Part shown: positions 7,551-14,118 of the stretch, piece by piece
How the letters are laid out: every line of letters begins with the position of its first letter
Position numbering within the stretch: position 1 is the stretch's first letter
Assembly: GCA_018812385.1 (NCBI GenBank)
Contig: JAHJDU010000034.1
Location: 1 to 14,118, forward strand
Direction: 5' to 3'
Source: Pseudomonadota bacterium
Lineage (GTDB): Bacteria; Desulfobacterota; Desulfobacteria; Desulfobacterales; Desulfobacteraceae
DNA length: 14,118 nt
Notes under the pieces: generated by a model
The model's database searches: none
What the model was told of the DNA's origin: nothing
The model's input: only the letters and a program-made list of their open reading frames with translations
Translations under genes and position numbers: made by a program

Positions 7551-9243
7551 CCCACGCTCCCTTATTTCTTAAGTCTTTTACAATGGTTTCAGCAAGTTCT
7601 ATTAATTTAAGTTTGTCCACTTTTGTGCTCCGGGTCAACGGCAGTTCTTTGTCCTGGGGCCATATTTCAACATGCTGGGGTCTTTTATAAGAGGCTATGG
7701 ACTTGCAGTGTTCCATCACATCCTGGCTGCTCAGAGTGATATTAGCGCCAGGACGGACAAAAGCAAAAATGCCTTCGTCAAAAAGCGTGTGTTTCAACCC
7801 GATTACTTCCACCACATCCACCCCTTCCAATTGGGCAATATGCTCTTCAACCTCTCCTGGAAAGACATTGTAGCCTTTTTGTTTGATAACAAATTTCTTT
7901 CTCCCGGAAAGATACAAGGCTTTGTAACCGTCCATCTGTTTAAAATACCCTATATCCCCCGTATAAAGTATTCCTTCTTTTGAGACAGCTTTTTTTGTTT
8001 CTTCAGGCTGATTATAATATCCTAAGAACACAATGGGAGGATGATAACAAATTTCTCCTATCTCTTCATCAGCCAATTCTTCTCCTGCTGATCCATTCTC
8101 TTTCATGGGATTACGAATACTTACCCGGGCCAGATCAGAAAAGGCCTGTCCCACCTGACCTGCCATCTCCTCATGGGAGATATCAGCAGGTGTAAAGGTC
8201 GCAAAACCGGCATTTTCAGTCATTCCAATACCTGTCCCGAATTTTGGCGCCATGGTTGATAGTTTTTTAAGAAAAGTTGTATCAACGGCTGAACCGGCAT
8301 AGGCAACAAACTCAAGGCTTGAAAGATCATATGTTTCATATCCTGGAAAATTCCAGAGCATTCTGAACATGGTTGGGATCTGCCCGATCACCTTGATTTT
8401 ATGGCGTTCAATGGCTTCCAATGTGGTCTTGGTGTCAAATATTCTTAAAAGAACGGCTTTACCCCCGATAAACATGGTGGTCATAAATGTTTCCGTGACA
8501 CACCCGACATGGCTTGGGGGAAGATTCACAAGAATTGAAAAATCTTTTTTATCCCCTTTATAATCAATGCCCCTTTCCAATATCTGGTTCTGAACAATTA
8601 TATTTTCATGGCATAATACAGCAGGCTTTGGTTCTCCTGTGGTTCCCGTTGTGTAAATAATCAAGGCAGGGGTTCTTTTATCCATCTGCTGATATATTTT
8701 TTTAAGCTGTCCTGTGAAAATATCTGTCAGCTTCAACCACACAAGGCGCACCTTATTCATGAGATCTGAAATACTGACACCACCTTCTATAATATCTCCG
8801 GGTTTGGGATCTGGTGTGAACTGCACCAGGTGTTTTACAGACAGGCATCCCTTTTTAACAGCGTTTCCAACCAGTCTGAAATCCCGGACAGGGGTTTTGC
8901 CTAAAAAGAAAAAGGCTTTGGCCTCAATCTTGTTGATGTCCCGGACAACCTCATTTTCACTTAAGCGAAGATCCAAAGGCGCAATAATAGCCCCGATTTT
9001 AAAACAGGCATACATCAGTGCCATATGCTCCGGGAGCAATACCAGCTGGGTTGCCACCCGGTCTCCTTTTTGGATTCCCATATCAAGTAATTTGAGTGCA
9101 AAAAAATCAATTAATGAACTAAACTTCTTATAGGTAACTTGCCTGCCATCTTCATGTTGAACCATGGCCACGGAATCTGGCTGCTCTTTTGCCCATTTAT
9201 CAATATAGGAATTTACAAGCGGTAATCTTTGGTTTGTGTTCAT
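7537..9243 (-). CDS. AMP-forming acyl-CoA synthetase / ligase (class I adenylate-forming)
   Basis: A 568-residue ANL-superfamily enzyme that should activate a carboxylic acid as an acyl-adenylate and usually pass it to CoA. All core motifs are present: YTTGTTGEPKPAV at 197-209 (A3), GIGMTENAG at 338-346 (A5), LYTGDIGYF at 426-434 (A7), SGRKKFVIKQKGYNVFPGEVE at 446-466 (A8 hinge), and PLTRSTKVDK at 535-544 with the A10 lysine at about 541. No signal peptide or fused carrier domain is seen. The start at 9243 has AAGGGGG five bases upstream and is one base after the preceding stop. The last bases overlap the start of aspS, so translation is probably coupled. Substrate cannot be read from sequence; the dehydratase-like and reductase neighbours suggest a short- or branched-chain acid. 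Confidence 0.9.
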   Translation of the reverse strand: MNTNQRLPLVNSYIDKWAKEQPDSVAMVQHEDGRQVTYKKFSSLIDFFALKLLDMGIQKGDRVATQLVLLPEHMALMYACFKIGAIIAPLDLRLSENEVVRDINKIEAKAFFFLGKTPVRDFRLVGNAVKKGCLSVKHLVQFTPDPKPGDIIEGGVSISDLMNKVRLVWLKLTDIFTGQLKKIYQQMDKRTPALIIYTTGTTGEPKPAVLCHENIIVQNQILERGIDYKGDKKDFSILVNLPPSHVGCVTETFMTTMFIGGKAVLLRIFDTKTTLEAIERHKIKVIGQIPTMFRMLWNFPGYETYDLSSLEFVAYAGSAVDTTFLKKLSTMAPKFGTGIGMTENAGFATFTPADISHEEMAGQVGQAFSDLARVSIRNPMKENGSAGEELADEEIGEICYHPPIVFLGYYNQPEETKKAVSKEGILYTGDIGYFKQMDGYKALYLSGRKKFVIKQKGYNVFPGEVEEHIAQLEGVDVVEVIGLKHTLFDEGIFAFVRPGANITLSSQDVMEHCKSIASYKRPQHVEIWPQDKELPLTRSTKVDKLKLIELAETIVKDLRNKGAWDAVP

Positions 9244-9244
9244 T

Positions 9245-10126
9245 TTACCCCCTTTTCATAATTTTTATATATCCAGACCGAATTGCTTTTTTCTGTTCAC
9301 TATTCTGGACTTCAAAAAAGATATCTGTATAATCTTTATAAGTTTTTTTCCCTGTACACAATACCTTAATATCCGTTCCAGGCAGGACCATTCCCGTAAA
9401 CCTGCATGCAATCTCCAAAATCCTTCCAGGGTCTTTGCGAGCCTCATTGTTAACCAATTCTCGAATCGCATATGCCAGGGTTGCCGTTCCCTGCAGAATA
9501 ATTCCGGGCAGACCCACCATCCCGGCAAAATTCGGTGAGGTGTGAATGGGAAATTCAATATTGCTGCATCCATCATAAATATAGGGCCGTAGCGGATCAA
9601 TATGAATGTCTGATGCCCATAAAACTTCTGCCGCGTTATCATTTTCCGGAATTAAAGGGATTTCACCAGCCGTATCTCCCTTTCCACAGTCCACCCCCCG
9701 CAGCATGGCGCCAATATATTCCGTGAATACAGGTTTTCCAAACTGGTCCTCAGCATCAAGACGGATAATGGCATGGGTCCCTGCACGATGGGGTAAAATG
9801 GCTTTTAATGTTCCTATTAATGATATTTCATCTCCGGGTCGGATCAGGCGGTGTAAAATCAGGTGCTCCGTATAGTGTACCTGGGTCATTAAAACATCTT
9901 TTGGAAAATCTTTGGAGTCGATGAAAGTTTCCAACCGGCTCAAAACAGGCCAGGTAACGGATACTGCAAACATGGGATGGGATACAATACCCTGCTCTTT
10001 TCTATCATCAAAATATTTCGGGTTATTGTCCTCTATAGCTGCTGCAAAATTTGTGGTTTCCCGCCAGTTGATCTTTGTCTGATAGTTCAAAAGTCGCGTC
10101 CCAACAAGTCTGGCATCTAATTTCAT
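9245..10126 (-). CDS. Double-hotdog MaoC/FAS1-type dehydratase-like protein
   Basis: 293 residues with two hotdog halves. The N-terminal half carries AAIEDNNPKYFDD at 29-41, like the A-x-GD-x-NP-x-YFD pattern of FAS1-type dehydratase N-terminal domains, then the hot-dog helix region and RPGDEISLIGTL at 96-107. The C-terminal half has SNIEFPIHTSPNFA at 188-201 followed by GLPGIILQGTATLAYA at 205-220, the (R)-hydratase layout. In hydratase-2 enzymes this stretch reads SGDxNPIHxDPxFA with catalytic Asp and His. Here the His (195) remains, but the Asp and Asn positions are Ile190 and Phe192. Such enzymes hydrate enoyl-CoA or dehydrate 3-hydroxyacyl-CoA, so true activity is uncertain. Start and the previous gene's stop overlap as ATGA; the ligase begins one base after its stop. 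Confidence 0.8.
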   Translation of the reverse strand: MKLDARLVGTRLLNYQTKINWRETTNFAAAIEDNNPKYFDDRKEQGIVSHPMFAVSVTWPVLSRLETFIDSKDFPKDVLMTQVHYTEHLILHRLIRPGDEISLIGTLKAILPHRAGTHAIIRLDAEDQFGKPVFTEYIGAMLRGVDCGKGDTAGEIPLIPENDNAAEVLWASDIHIDPLRPYIYDGCSNIEFPIHTSPNFAGMVGLPGIILQGTATLAYAIRELVNNEARKDPGRILEIACRFTGMVLPGTDIKVLCTGKKTYKDYTDIFFEVQNSEQKKAIRSGYIKIMKRG

Positions 10127-11058
10127 AGCACAACTCCATTTTCACAATGCTGCTCTAATACCCTGATAATTTGAAGCACGGTTTGATTCGTCCGTGTTTC
10201 CACACCATGGGTAATGCCCAATTCAACTACTTTTCCTCCAAAAATCTCAACTTCGGTTTTACGTCCCGCCTCAATATCCTGCAGCATTGACGTTTTTCCC
10301 TGGGGCGATAAAACATTTAAAAATTGATACCATTCTTCTATGTCCTGGTTATTCAGATTAACACCCATAACATCTGTCAATGCAATAACTTCTTTCATCA
10401 AGGCTTCCATTAAATCCTGGGCATCTGGAGATGTCTGGAAAACGCCATAGGGCGCTCGCATCACAGCGGATGCCTGGTTCATCCCAACATTGATCATGAA
10501 TTTCCACCACAACATCCGGATCATATCTTTTGGTGTTTCATAAACAATTTTTGCCCTGTCAAAGGCTTCTTGAACCCAAAGAACTCTCTGGCTTAAATGG
10601 GTATTGTCAGCTTCACCAAAATAGTGTTTACCAGGCTTGGTATAATTTGTCTGGTTGCCATGACGTACAGCATCTATTGCTACTGAAATGGTATATAGCA
10701 CTTTGTCCATGCCATAGATGGAACCAATATATTCTTCACTCTCAAGACCATTCATGACAGAGATAATGGTGGTTGAATCACTTACAAGTTTTTCCAACCC
10801 TTGAACTGCTTCCTCAAGATGATGATGTTTCAGAGCCACGATAATGAGATCAACGGGCGAATCAGCCGCATCAGGGTGGATGGCCGGGATTGCATAGGAT
10901 TTTCCATTGATAACTAAACCCCTGGTTTTGAGCTTGTCCAAGCGTTGACCTTTAGCAATCAATACAGTTGAAAAACCATCTGTATCGAAAAATCTGCCTG
11001 CAAAATAAGAACCCATTGCTCCGGCTCCAATGATTGCTACTTTTTGGATTTTTTGCAT
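10123..11058 (-). CDS. Ketopantoate reductase (PanE/ApbA) family NAD(P)H-dependent oxidoreductase
   Basis: 311 residues. The Rossmann motif GAGAMGSYFAG is at 11-21, a second nucleotide-binding strand LIIVALKHHH at 71-80, and VMNGLESEEYIG at 101-112. The catalytic lysine lies in WWKFMINVGMNQASA (Lys186, with Asn190 and Asn194 nearby). The C-terminal helical domain has SPQGKTSMLQDIEAGRKTEVE at 251-271, which carries the Ser/Glu contacts of 2-dehydropantoate 2-reductase. E. coli PanE is 303 residues, so length fits. It may be the pantoate-forming enzyme or a paralogue reducing another 2-oxo acid; its place among acyl-CoA genes favours a pathway-specific role, so no symbol is given. AAGGA lies seven bases before the ATG at 11058. 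It overlaps the next gene by four bases. Confidence 0.88.
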   Translation of the reverse strand: MQKIQKVAIIGAGAMGSYFAGRFFDTDGFSTVLIAKGQRLDKLKTRGLVINGKSYAIPAIHPDAADSPVDLIIVALKHHHLEEAVQGLEKLVSDSTTIISVMNGLESEEYIGSIYGMDKVLYTISVAIDAVRHGNQTNYTKPGKHYFGEADNTHLSQRVLWVQEAFDRAKIVYETPKDMIRMLWWKFMINVGMNQASAVMRAPYGVFQTSPDAQDLMEALMKEVIALTDVMGVNLNNQDIEEWYQFLNVLSPQGKTSMLQDIEAGRKTEVEIFGGKVVELGITHGVETRTNQTVLQIIRVLEQHCENGVVL

Positions 11059-11093
11059 TGACTATTCCTTTTTTAAATCTCTTTGCATAGTTA

Positions 11094-11888
11094 TTAAACA
11101 AGGGAATTATAAAACTCAGGCCTTCTGTCGCCGAACAAATCATTATTTTCAGTGATGGATTTGTTTCTGGCAATTGCCAGGTCGATTTCCTGCACAACAA
11201 CTTTATCTTCCTGGGAATTTGATTGTGCCATAATATTTCCCTTTGGCCCGACAATCTGACTATTGCCTGTGAATGAGAGTTCTCCCCGGGGGCGAATCTC
11301 TTTCCCAGTTCTGTTTGCCGTTATAGAATAAACCGAGTTTTCAAGAGAGCGGGTAAGCATGGCTTTCTGGCAATGAGTAAGCACTAAGTTGGAAGGGTGA
11401 CAAATCAAGTCTGCCCCTTGCAGTGCAAGTACTCGAGCCGCCTCGGGAAATGCCCAGTCAAAACATATCATTACCCCTATTTTAGCTCCCTGAATTTTAA
11501 CGATTCCAAGGGGAGTGTTCCCGGGATCAAAGTACTCTTTTTCAGTATTGAAAAGATGAAGTTTTCGGTAGGTATGAATAAGTCCTGATGGCCCAATCAC
11601 AAGCGCACTATTATAAAGATTATCTTTGTGTCGTTCGGCAAATCCCACCACCAGATGGAAACCATTGTCTTGACAAAATTTTGACAAACTGATTACCGTT
11701 TGAGAGTCAGATACGTCTTCTGCCAGACCTTTAAGCTCTTTTCTGTCCTCGAAAAAATATCCTGTAAATGCCAGTTCAGGCAGTACAATCATGTCTGCTT
11801 TAATCCCTGCAAGTGTGTCTTGCACCTTTTCCAGATTTTGTGCAGGAGCACCAAATTCAGGGCAGTATTGATAATATCCTATTCGCAT
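11094..11888 (-). CDS. Nitrilase-superfamily carbon-nitrogen hydrolase (probable amidase)
   Basis: A 264-residue cytoplasmic hydrolase with the full Glu-Lys-Cys triad: Glu38 in VLPELAFTGY (35-44), Lys109 in TYRKLHLFNTEKEYFDPGN (106-124), and the nucleophile Cys142 in GVMICFDWAFPEAAR (138-152). Asn167 follows in HPSNLVL. The family cleaves non-peptide C-N bonds, mostly amides and carbamoyl groups; some members are glutamine amidohydrolase domains that feed ammonia to a synthetase, as in NAD synthetase. A specific substrate cannot be assigned. AAGGAG stands five bases before the ATG. It is the first intact gene of the run of closely packed minus-strand genes down to gatB, with a start-less Cys4 reading frame just upstream. 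Confidence 0.88.
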   Translation of the reverse strand: MRIGYYQYCPEFGAPAQNLEKVQDTLAGIKADMIVLPELAFTGYFFEDRKELKGLAEDVSDSQTVISLSKFCQDNGFHLVVGFAERHKDNLYNSALVIGPSGLIHTYRKLHLFNTEKEYFDPGNTPLGIVKIQGAKIGVMICFDWAFPEAARVLALQGADLICHPSNLVLTHCQKAMLTRSLENSVYSITANRTGKEIRPRGELSFTGNSQIVGPKGNIMAQSNSQEDKVVVQEIDLAIARNKSITENNDLFGDRRPEFYNSLV

Positions 11889-11918
11889 TTTACTCCTTAC
11901 CTGATTTTTGCAATTTTG

Positions 11919-12059
11919 TTAATCTATCTCGACTGGTTCTTTACAACTTCCACAGCGCTGGGCACCGCGAAAGAGCTCCGCACCTTTTCTTACATCCCCG
12001 CAAGTTGAAGCAGTGCAGAGATAAATATAGTCTTTTGTGTTATATAAAGGGATTTTAAT
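11919..12059 (-). pseudogene. Possible small zinc-ribbon-like ORF or gene remnant, no start codon
   Basis: The minus-strand frame ending in TAA at 11919-11921 reads ...YIYLCTASTCGDVRKGAEL, then FRGAQRCGSCKEPVEID. The spacing Cys-x4-Cys-x15-Cys-x2-Cys resembles a zinc or iron-binding ribbon. The stretch 11921-12010 is richer in GC than its flanks, as expected of coding sequence. The frame stays open upstream to a TGA at 12147-12149 but contains no ATG, GTG or TTG. An ATG in another frame, in the context TATATGGGAAAG near 12108, would join it only by a -1 shift at a T6 run, which is speculative. It could be a truncated gene, a frameshifted one, or chance. It lies 30 bases before the nitrilase start on the same strand. 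Confidence 0.35.
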
Positions 12060-12170
12060 AAAAGCAATCAGGAAAAAAGTCTGATTTTTAATATTTCTTG
12101 CTTTCCCATATAAATTTGAATACCTGTATAGGGTTATAAATAGAAGTCATAGATCATGGGCTGTCTGTTG

Positions 12171-12205
12171 GGGATTTTTTGTTAGCTTTAATTTACTTAA
12201 ATCCC
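12171..12205 (+). repeat. Inverted repeat GGGATTT / AAATCCC in the methyltransferase leader
   Basis: A perfect 7-base inverted repeat with a 21-base AT-rich spacer, about 40 bases before the methyltransferase start. It could act as an operator or a leader hairpin. There is no T-tract after it, so a terminator is unlikely. A seven-base match could also be chance in AT-rich DNA. Confidence 0.3.
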
Positions 12206-12244
12206 TAAAAATGCTAAAGACCTGAAAAAAAATAAGGGATTCAT

Positions 12245-13408
12245 ATGAAAACAGAACACAAAACAATATTTGCGGATTCAAGACGGATGCAGGGTCTTTC
12301 TGATGAAAGCGTTGATTTAATGGTCACTTCACCTCCATACCCCATGATTGAGATGTGGGATGATCTTTTTTCAGAGCAAAGTTCTTTAGTTAAAAAACAA
12401 TTGAAAAAAGGAGATGGGTCTGGTGCTTATGAATCCATGCATAAAATACTTGATGCCACCTGGAAGGAAGCTTATAGGGTTTTAAAACCAGGGGGCTTTG
12501 CCTGTATAAATATTGGTGATGCAACCAGAACCATTAATGGTAATTTTGCTCTATACACAAATCATGCAAGAATTCTTAAATTTACACAGGAATTAGGATT
12601 TTCCTCTCTTCCCTGCATTTTATGGAGAAAACAAACCAATGCCCCCAATAAATTTATGGGTTCCGGGATGCTGCCGGCCGGGGCATATGTTACTTTGGAG
12701 CATGAATATATCCTGATCTTAAGAAAGGGATCCAAAAGGGAATTTAAAAATGAAACAGACAAAAAACACAGACGGGCAAGTGCGCTTTTCTGGGAAGAGC
12801 GGAACCTCTGGTTTTCAGATATATGGTTTGATATAAAAGGAACCCAGCAAGCTCTTAATGACAAAGACACCCGTAAAAGAAGTGCTGCTTATCCCTTTGA
12901 ACTGGCTTACCGGTTAATAAATATGTATTCCGTAAAAGGGGATTTAGTTCTGGACCCTTATTTGGGAATGGGGACGACAATATCAGCAGCTATAGCATCT
13001 GGAAGAAATAGTGTCGGTTATGAAATCGAAAATACACTTCAAGATGCAAACAGCCGTTCAAAAAATGCTATTATAGAAATCTCCCGGCAGATTATCAGTC
13101 AAAGACTTGTCAATCATTTAGCTTTTGTTTTCCAGAGAATAAAATCTAAGGGCAAATTGAAATATGATAATGTTCATTATGGATTTCCAATAATGACTGC
13201 CCAGGAAAAAGAACTCCTGATTAATGAACCGCTAAATATTAAAACCATTGAAGAAAATTTATCAATAGTTGATTATTCTTTGGTAGCTCAACAGGAATTC
13301 TGCAAAGACTGGTCAAAAATTTATCTAGAAGAAAAGAAGAATTTTATAATTGAGAATTTAAAAGACCAGGTCCTCGGTAAAAATTTTAAACAAAAATCAC
13401 TTTTCTAA
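12245..13408 (+). CDS. Beta-group DNA methyltransferase (N4-cytosine or N6-adenine), apparently without a restriction partner
   Basis: 387 residues. Catalytic motif IV TSPPYP is at 28-33 and the SAM-binding motif I LDPYLGMGTTISAA at 236-249. The order IV before I places it in the beta group, and SPPY is most common in N4-cytosine enzymes though not exclusive to them. LKPGG at 80-84 and HEYILILRKG at 153-162 are further core strands. After motif I about 125 residues follow, mostly helical and Lys-rich, of no recognised fold, ending QKSLF (383-387), which fits the Qx[SD]LF beta-clamp-binding pattern. AAGGGA lies six bases before the ATG. No endonuclease gene adjoins it here, so it may be solitary. 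Its codon use is more AT-rich than that of the aspS/gat block, compatible with acquisition by transfer. Confidence 0.9.
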   Translation: MKTEHKTIFADSRRMQGLSDESVDLMVTSPPYPMIEMWDDLFSEQSSLVKKQLKKGDGSGAYESMHKILDATWKEAYRVLKPGGFACINIGDATRTINGNFALYTNHARILKFTQELGFSSLPCILWRKQTNAPNKFMGSGMLPAGAYVTLEHEYILILRKGSKREFKNETDKKHRRASALFWEERNLWFSDIWFDIKGTQQALNDKDTRKRSAAYPFELAYRLINMYSVKGDLVLDPYLGMGTTISAAIASGRNSVGYEIENTLQDANSRSKNAIIEISRQIISQRLVNHLAFVFQRIKSKGKLKYDNVHYGFPIMTAQEKELLINEPLNIKTIEENLSIVDYSLVAQQEFCKDWSKIYLEEKKNFIIENLKDQVLGKNFKQKSLF

Positions 13409-13458
13409 AATTAGAAATTGGGGCATATGTTTTGTTTGACAAAAAGCAAGTTCCTATA
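13409..13458. other. Short convergent gap with a weak AT-rich hairpin
   Basis: Between the stops of two converging genes. TTTTGT (13430-13435) and ACAAAA (13439-13444) form a perfect 6-base stem with a TTG loop. The stem is followed by only a mixed A-rich run on the plus strand and preceded by one. It may help end transcription in either direction, but it lacks GC pairs and a clear T-tract, so support is weak. Confidence 0.25.
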
Positions 13459-14040
13459 CTAGTTTCGACATTGGTTTAGTTGCTGAGCATAACGGTCTGC
13501 ATTTGCTTTTACTTTTTTAGCCACCTGCATCAGCCATTTTTTTTTTAGATACGTCCGACGTTTATATCCGCCATGCCCTTCATGATAGGCAAGATATTGT
13601 CCATATGCATCTGATTTAGATATTTTCAGCATGTTATAGGATACATTTCCATACCACCCGATAAAATCAACGGCATCTTTAAAATCATCACGGTCGGCAA
13701 ACCAATTGCCCGTTTTATCCTTATACCAATCCCAGGTACTGTCTTTTACCTGGGCATAACCAAATGCATCACTGGGGCGAGTCCAGGGAATAAACCATAA
13801 TAATGTTCGTCTGGGAGGTTTTGCATCACTGATAAAACGTGATTCCTGATGCATTATTGCCAACTGAACATGCACTGGAACCCCCCACTTTTTATAAGAT
13901 TTATACGAGGCTTTATACCAATTTGATTTTTCATCAAAAATACTGCAGGCATTGTTGATATGTTTGGGTGGACGGGTGGAACAGCCTGAAAGAATAATTA
14001 AAATTAATAATAAACACAAAAAGAGTTTGGTTTTATTCAT
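13459..14040 (-). CDS. Lytic-transglycosylase-like (SLT-fold) lipoprotein
   Basis: A 193-residue precursor. A lipoprotein signal (KTK, then a run of Leu/Ile) ends in the lipobox LSGC with Cys20 as the lipidation site, so the mature protein should be membrane-anchored in the periplasm. The lysozyme-like domain shows AIMHQESRF at 61-69 with the putative catalytic Glu66, then AFGYAQVKDSTW at 92-103 (the GxxQ/M-type motif of SLT domains), and AYHEGHGGYKRRTYLKKKW at 151-169, corresponding to the later AYNaGxG motif with His-Glu in place of Asn-Ala. Enzymes of this fold cleave peptidoglycan glycan strands. The substituted third motif marks a divergent subgroup. No other cell-wall, secretion or phage gene is nearby. 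AGGG stands 13 bases before the ATG, a weak ribosome-binding site. Confidence 0.82.
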   Translation of the reverse strand: MNKTKLFLCLLLILIILSGCSTRPPKHINNACSIFDEKSNWYKASYKSYKKWGVPVHVQLAIMHQESRFISDAKPPRRTLLWFIPWTRPSDAFGYAQVKDSTWDWYKDKTGNWFADRDDFKDAVDFIGWYGNVSYNMLKISKSDAYGQYLAYHEGHGGYKRRTYLKKKWLMQVAKKVKANADRYAQQLNQCRN

Positions 14041-14081
14041 TTTACTAAAGACCCTGCTTTTACTATTCGTCTCTCTATCTT

Positions 14082-14102
14082 TTATTTATCGACTTATTTA
14101 TC
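14082..14102. repeat. Tandem TTATTTATC direct repeat upstream of the lipoprotein gene
   Basis: Two exact copies of TTATTTATC (14082-14090 and 14094-14102) with a 12-base period, about 42 bases upstream of the lipoprotein start. It might be a binding site or simply AT-rich upstream DNA. The window ends shortly after, so the promoter cannot be judged. Confidence 0.3.
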
Positions 14103-14118
14103 CATTTTTTCGTATTCA

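Larger units (their letters stand above)
11889..12244. other. Divergent intergenic region (356 bases) between the nitrilase and methyltransferase genes
   Basis: AT-rich except for about 11,921-12,010. The minus strand holds a start-less reading frame with four cysteines (listed separately). The plus-strand leader of the methyltransferase holds GGGATTT (12171-12177) and its inverted copy AAATCCC (12199-12205), which could form a hairpin or operator. Further GGGATT copies lie at 12049 and 12236. Both transcription units must start here, yet I found no -35/-10 pair with good spacing on either strand, and no tRNA or riboswitch-like structure. Confidence 0.6.

Noticed and set aside
13436..13460. 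Consensus-like promoter TTGACA ... TATACT on the plus strand
   Set aside because: The spacer is only 13 bases, far from the usual 16-18, and it would fire plus-strand transcription antisense into the lipoprotein gene. It more likely reflects the small AT-rich inverted repeat there.
1..14118. CRISPR arrays, tRNA/rRNA genes, insertion sequences, phage integration sites
   Set aside because: Scanning by eye found no regularly spaced repeats, no cloverleaf-like T-loop sequences, no transposase frames and no long terminal repeats.

Overview
The window is one stretch of chromosome from what is probably a Gram-negative bacterium. There is a lipoprotein with a lipobox, a bacterial-type AspRS, GatB and GatA homologues, and acyl-CoA chemistry. 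Moderate GC and this gene mix suggest a sulfate-reducing deltaproteobacterium of the Desulfobacterales. That taxonomic guess is inference only; no rRNA or other marker lies in the window. Most genes are on the minus strand. Only the DNA methyltransferase and a short gene remnant read on the plus strand.

Layout from left to right: a ZIP/GufA-type metal transporter (75-890, -) ending in a probable terminator; a plus-strand 3' gene remnant (943-1056); a small MIP18/DUF59 protein (1057-1344, -); a VC1184-type class V aminotransferase (1381-2634, -); gatB (2744-4171, -); a divergent gatA (4161-5405, -); an aspS-gatC fusion (5430-7550, -); an adenylate-forming acyl ligase (7537-9243, -); a double-hotdog dehydratase-like protein (9245-10126, -); a ketopantoate-reductase-family enzyme (10123-11058, -); a nitrilase-superfamily amidohydrolase (11094-11888, -); a start-less Cys4 reading frame (11919 to about 12059, -); a divergent intergenic region; an N4-cytosine/N6-adenine DNA methyltransferase (12245-13408, +); and a lytic-transglycosylase-like lipoprotein (13459-14040, -).

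The centre of interest is the seven-gene run from 11888 down to 2744. The genes overlap or nearly touch (gaps of 35, -4, 1, -14, 24 and -11 bases), so they look like one transcript with translational coupling. The last three encode an Asp-tRNA(Asn) transamidation apparatus of unusual build. AspRS carries the His and Gly marks of a non-discriminating enzyme and has a complete GatC-like domain fused to its C-terminus. The GatA homologue is in frame and clearly GatA, but it lacks the N-terminal helices and has lost all three residues of the amidase Lys-cisSer-Ser triad. GatB keeps its zinc cysteines and most kinase motifs but lacks the usual DYRYF segment. The set therefore looks like a covalently tethered transamidosome without its own glutaminase. 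It would have to use free ammonia, another GatA, or another amide donor. The operon's first gene is an amidohydrolase with an intact Glu-Lys-Cys triad, which makes it a speculative candidate for that donor. The other reading is a housekeeping aspS/gat locus that merely sits downstream of an unrelated acyl-CoA pathway.

The right end (about 12,010 onward) is visibly more AT-rich than the aspS/gat block and holds an apparently solitary methyltransferase whose C-terminus ends in a possible sliding-clamp-binding peptide.
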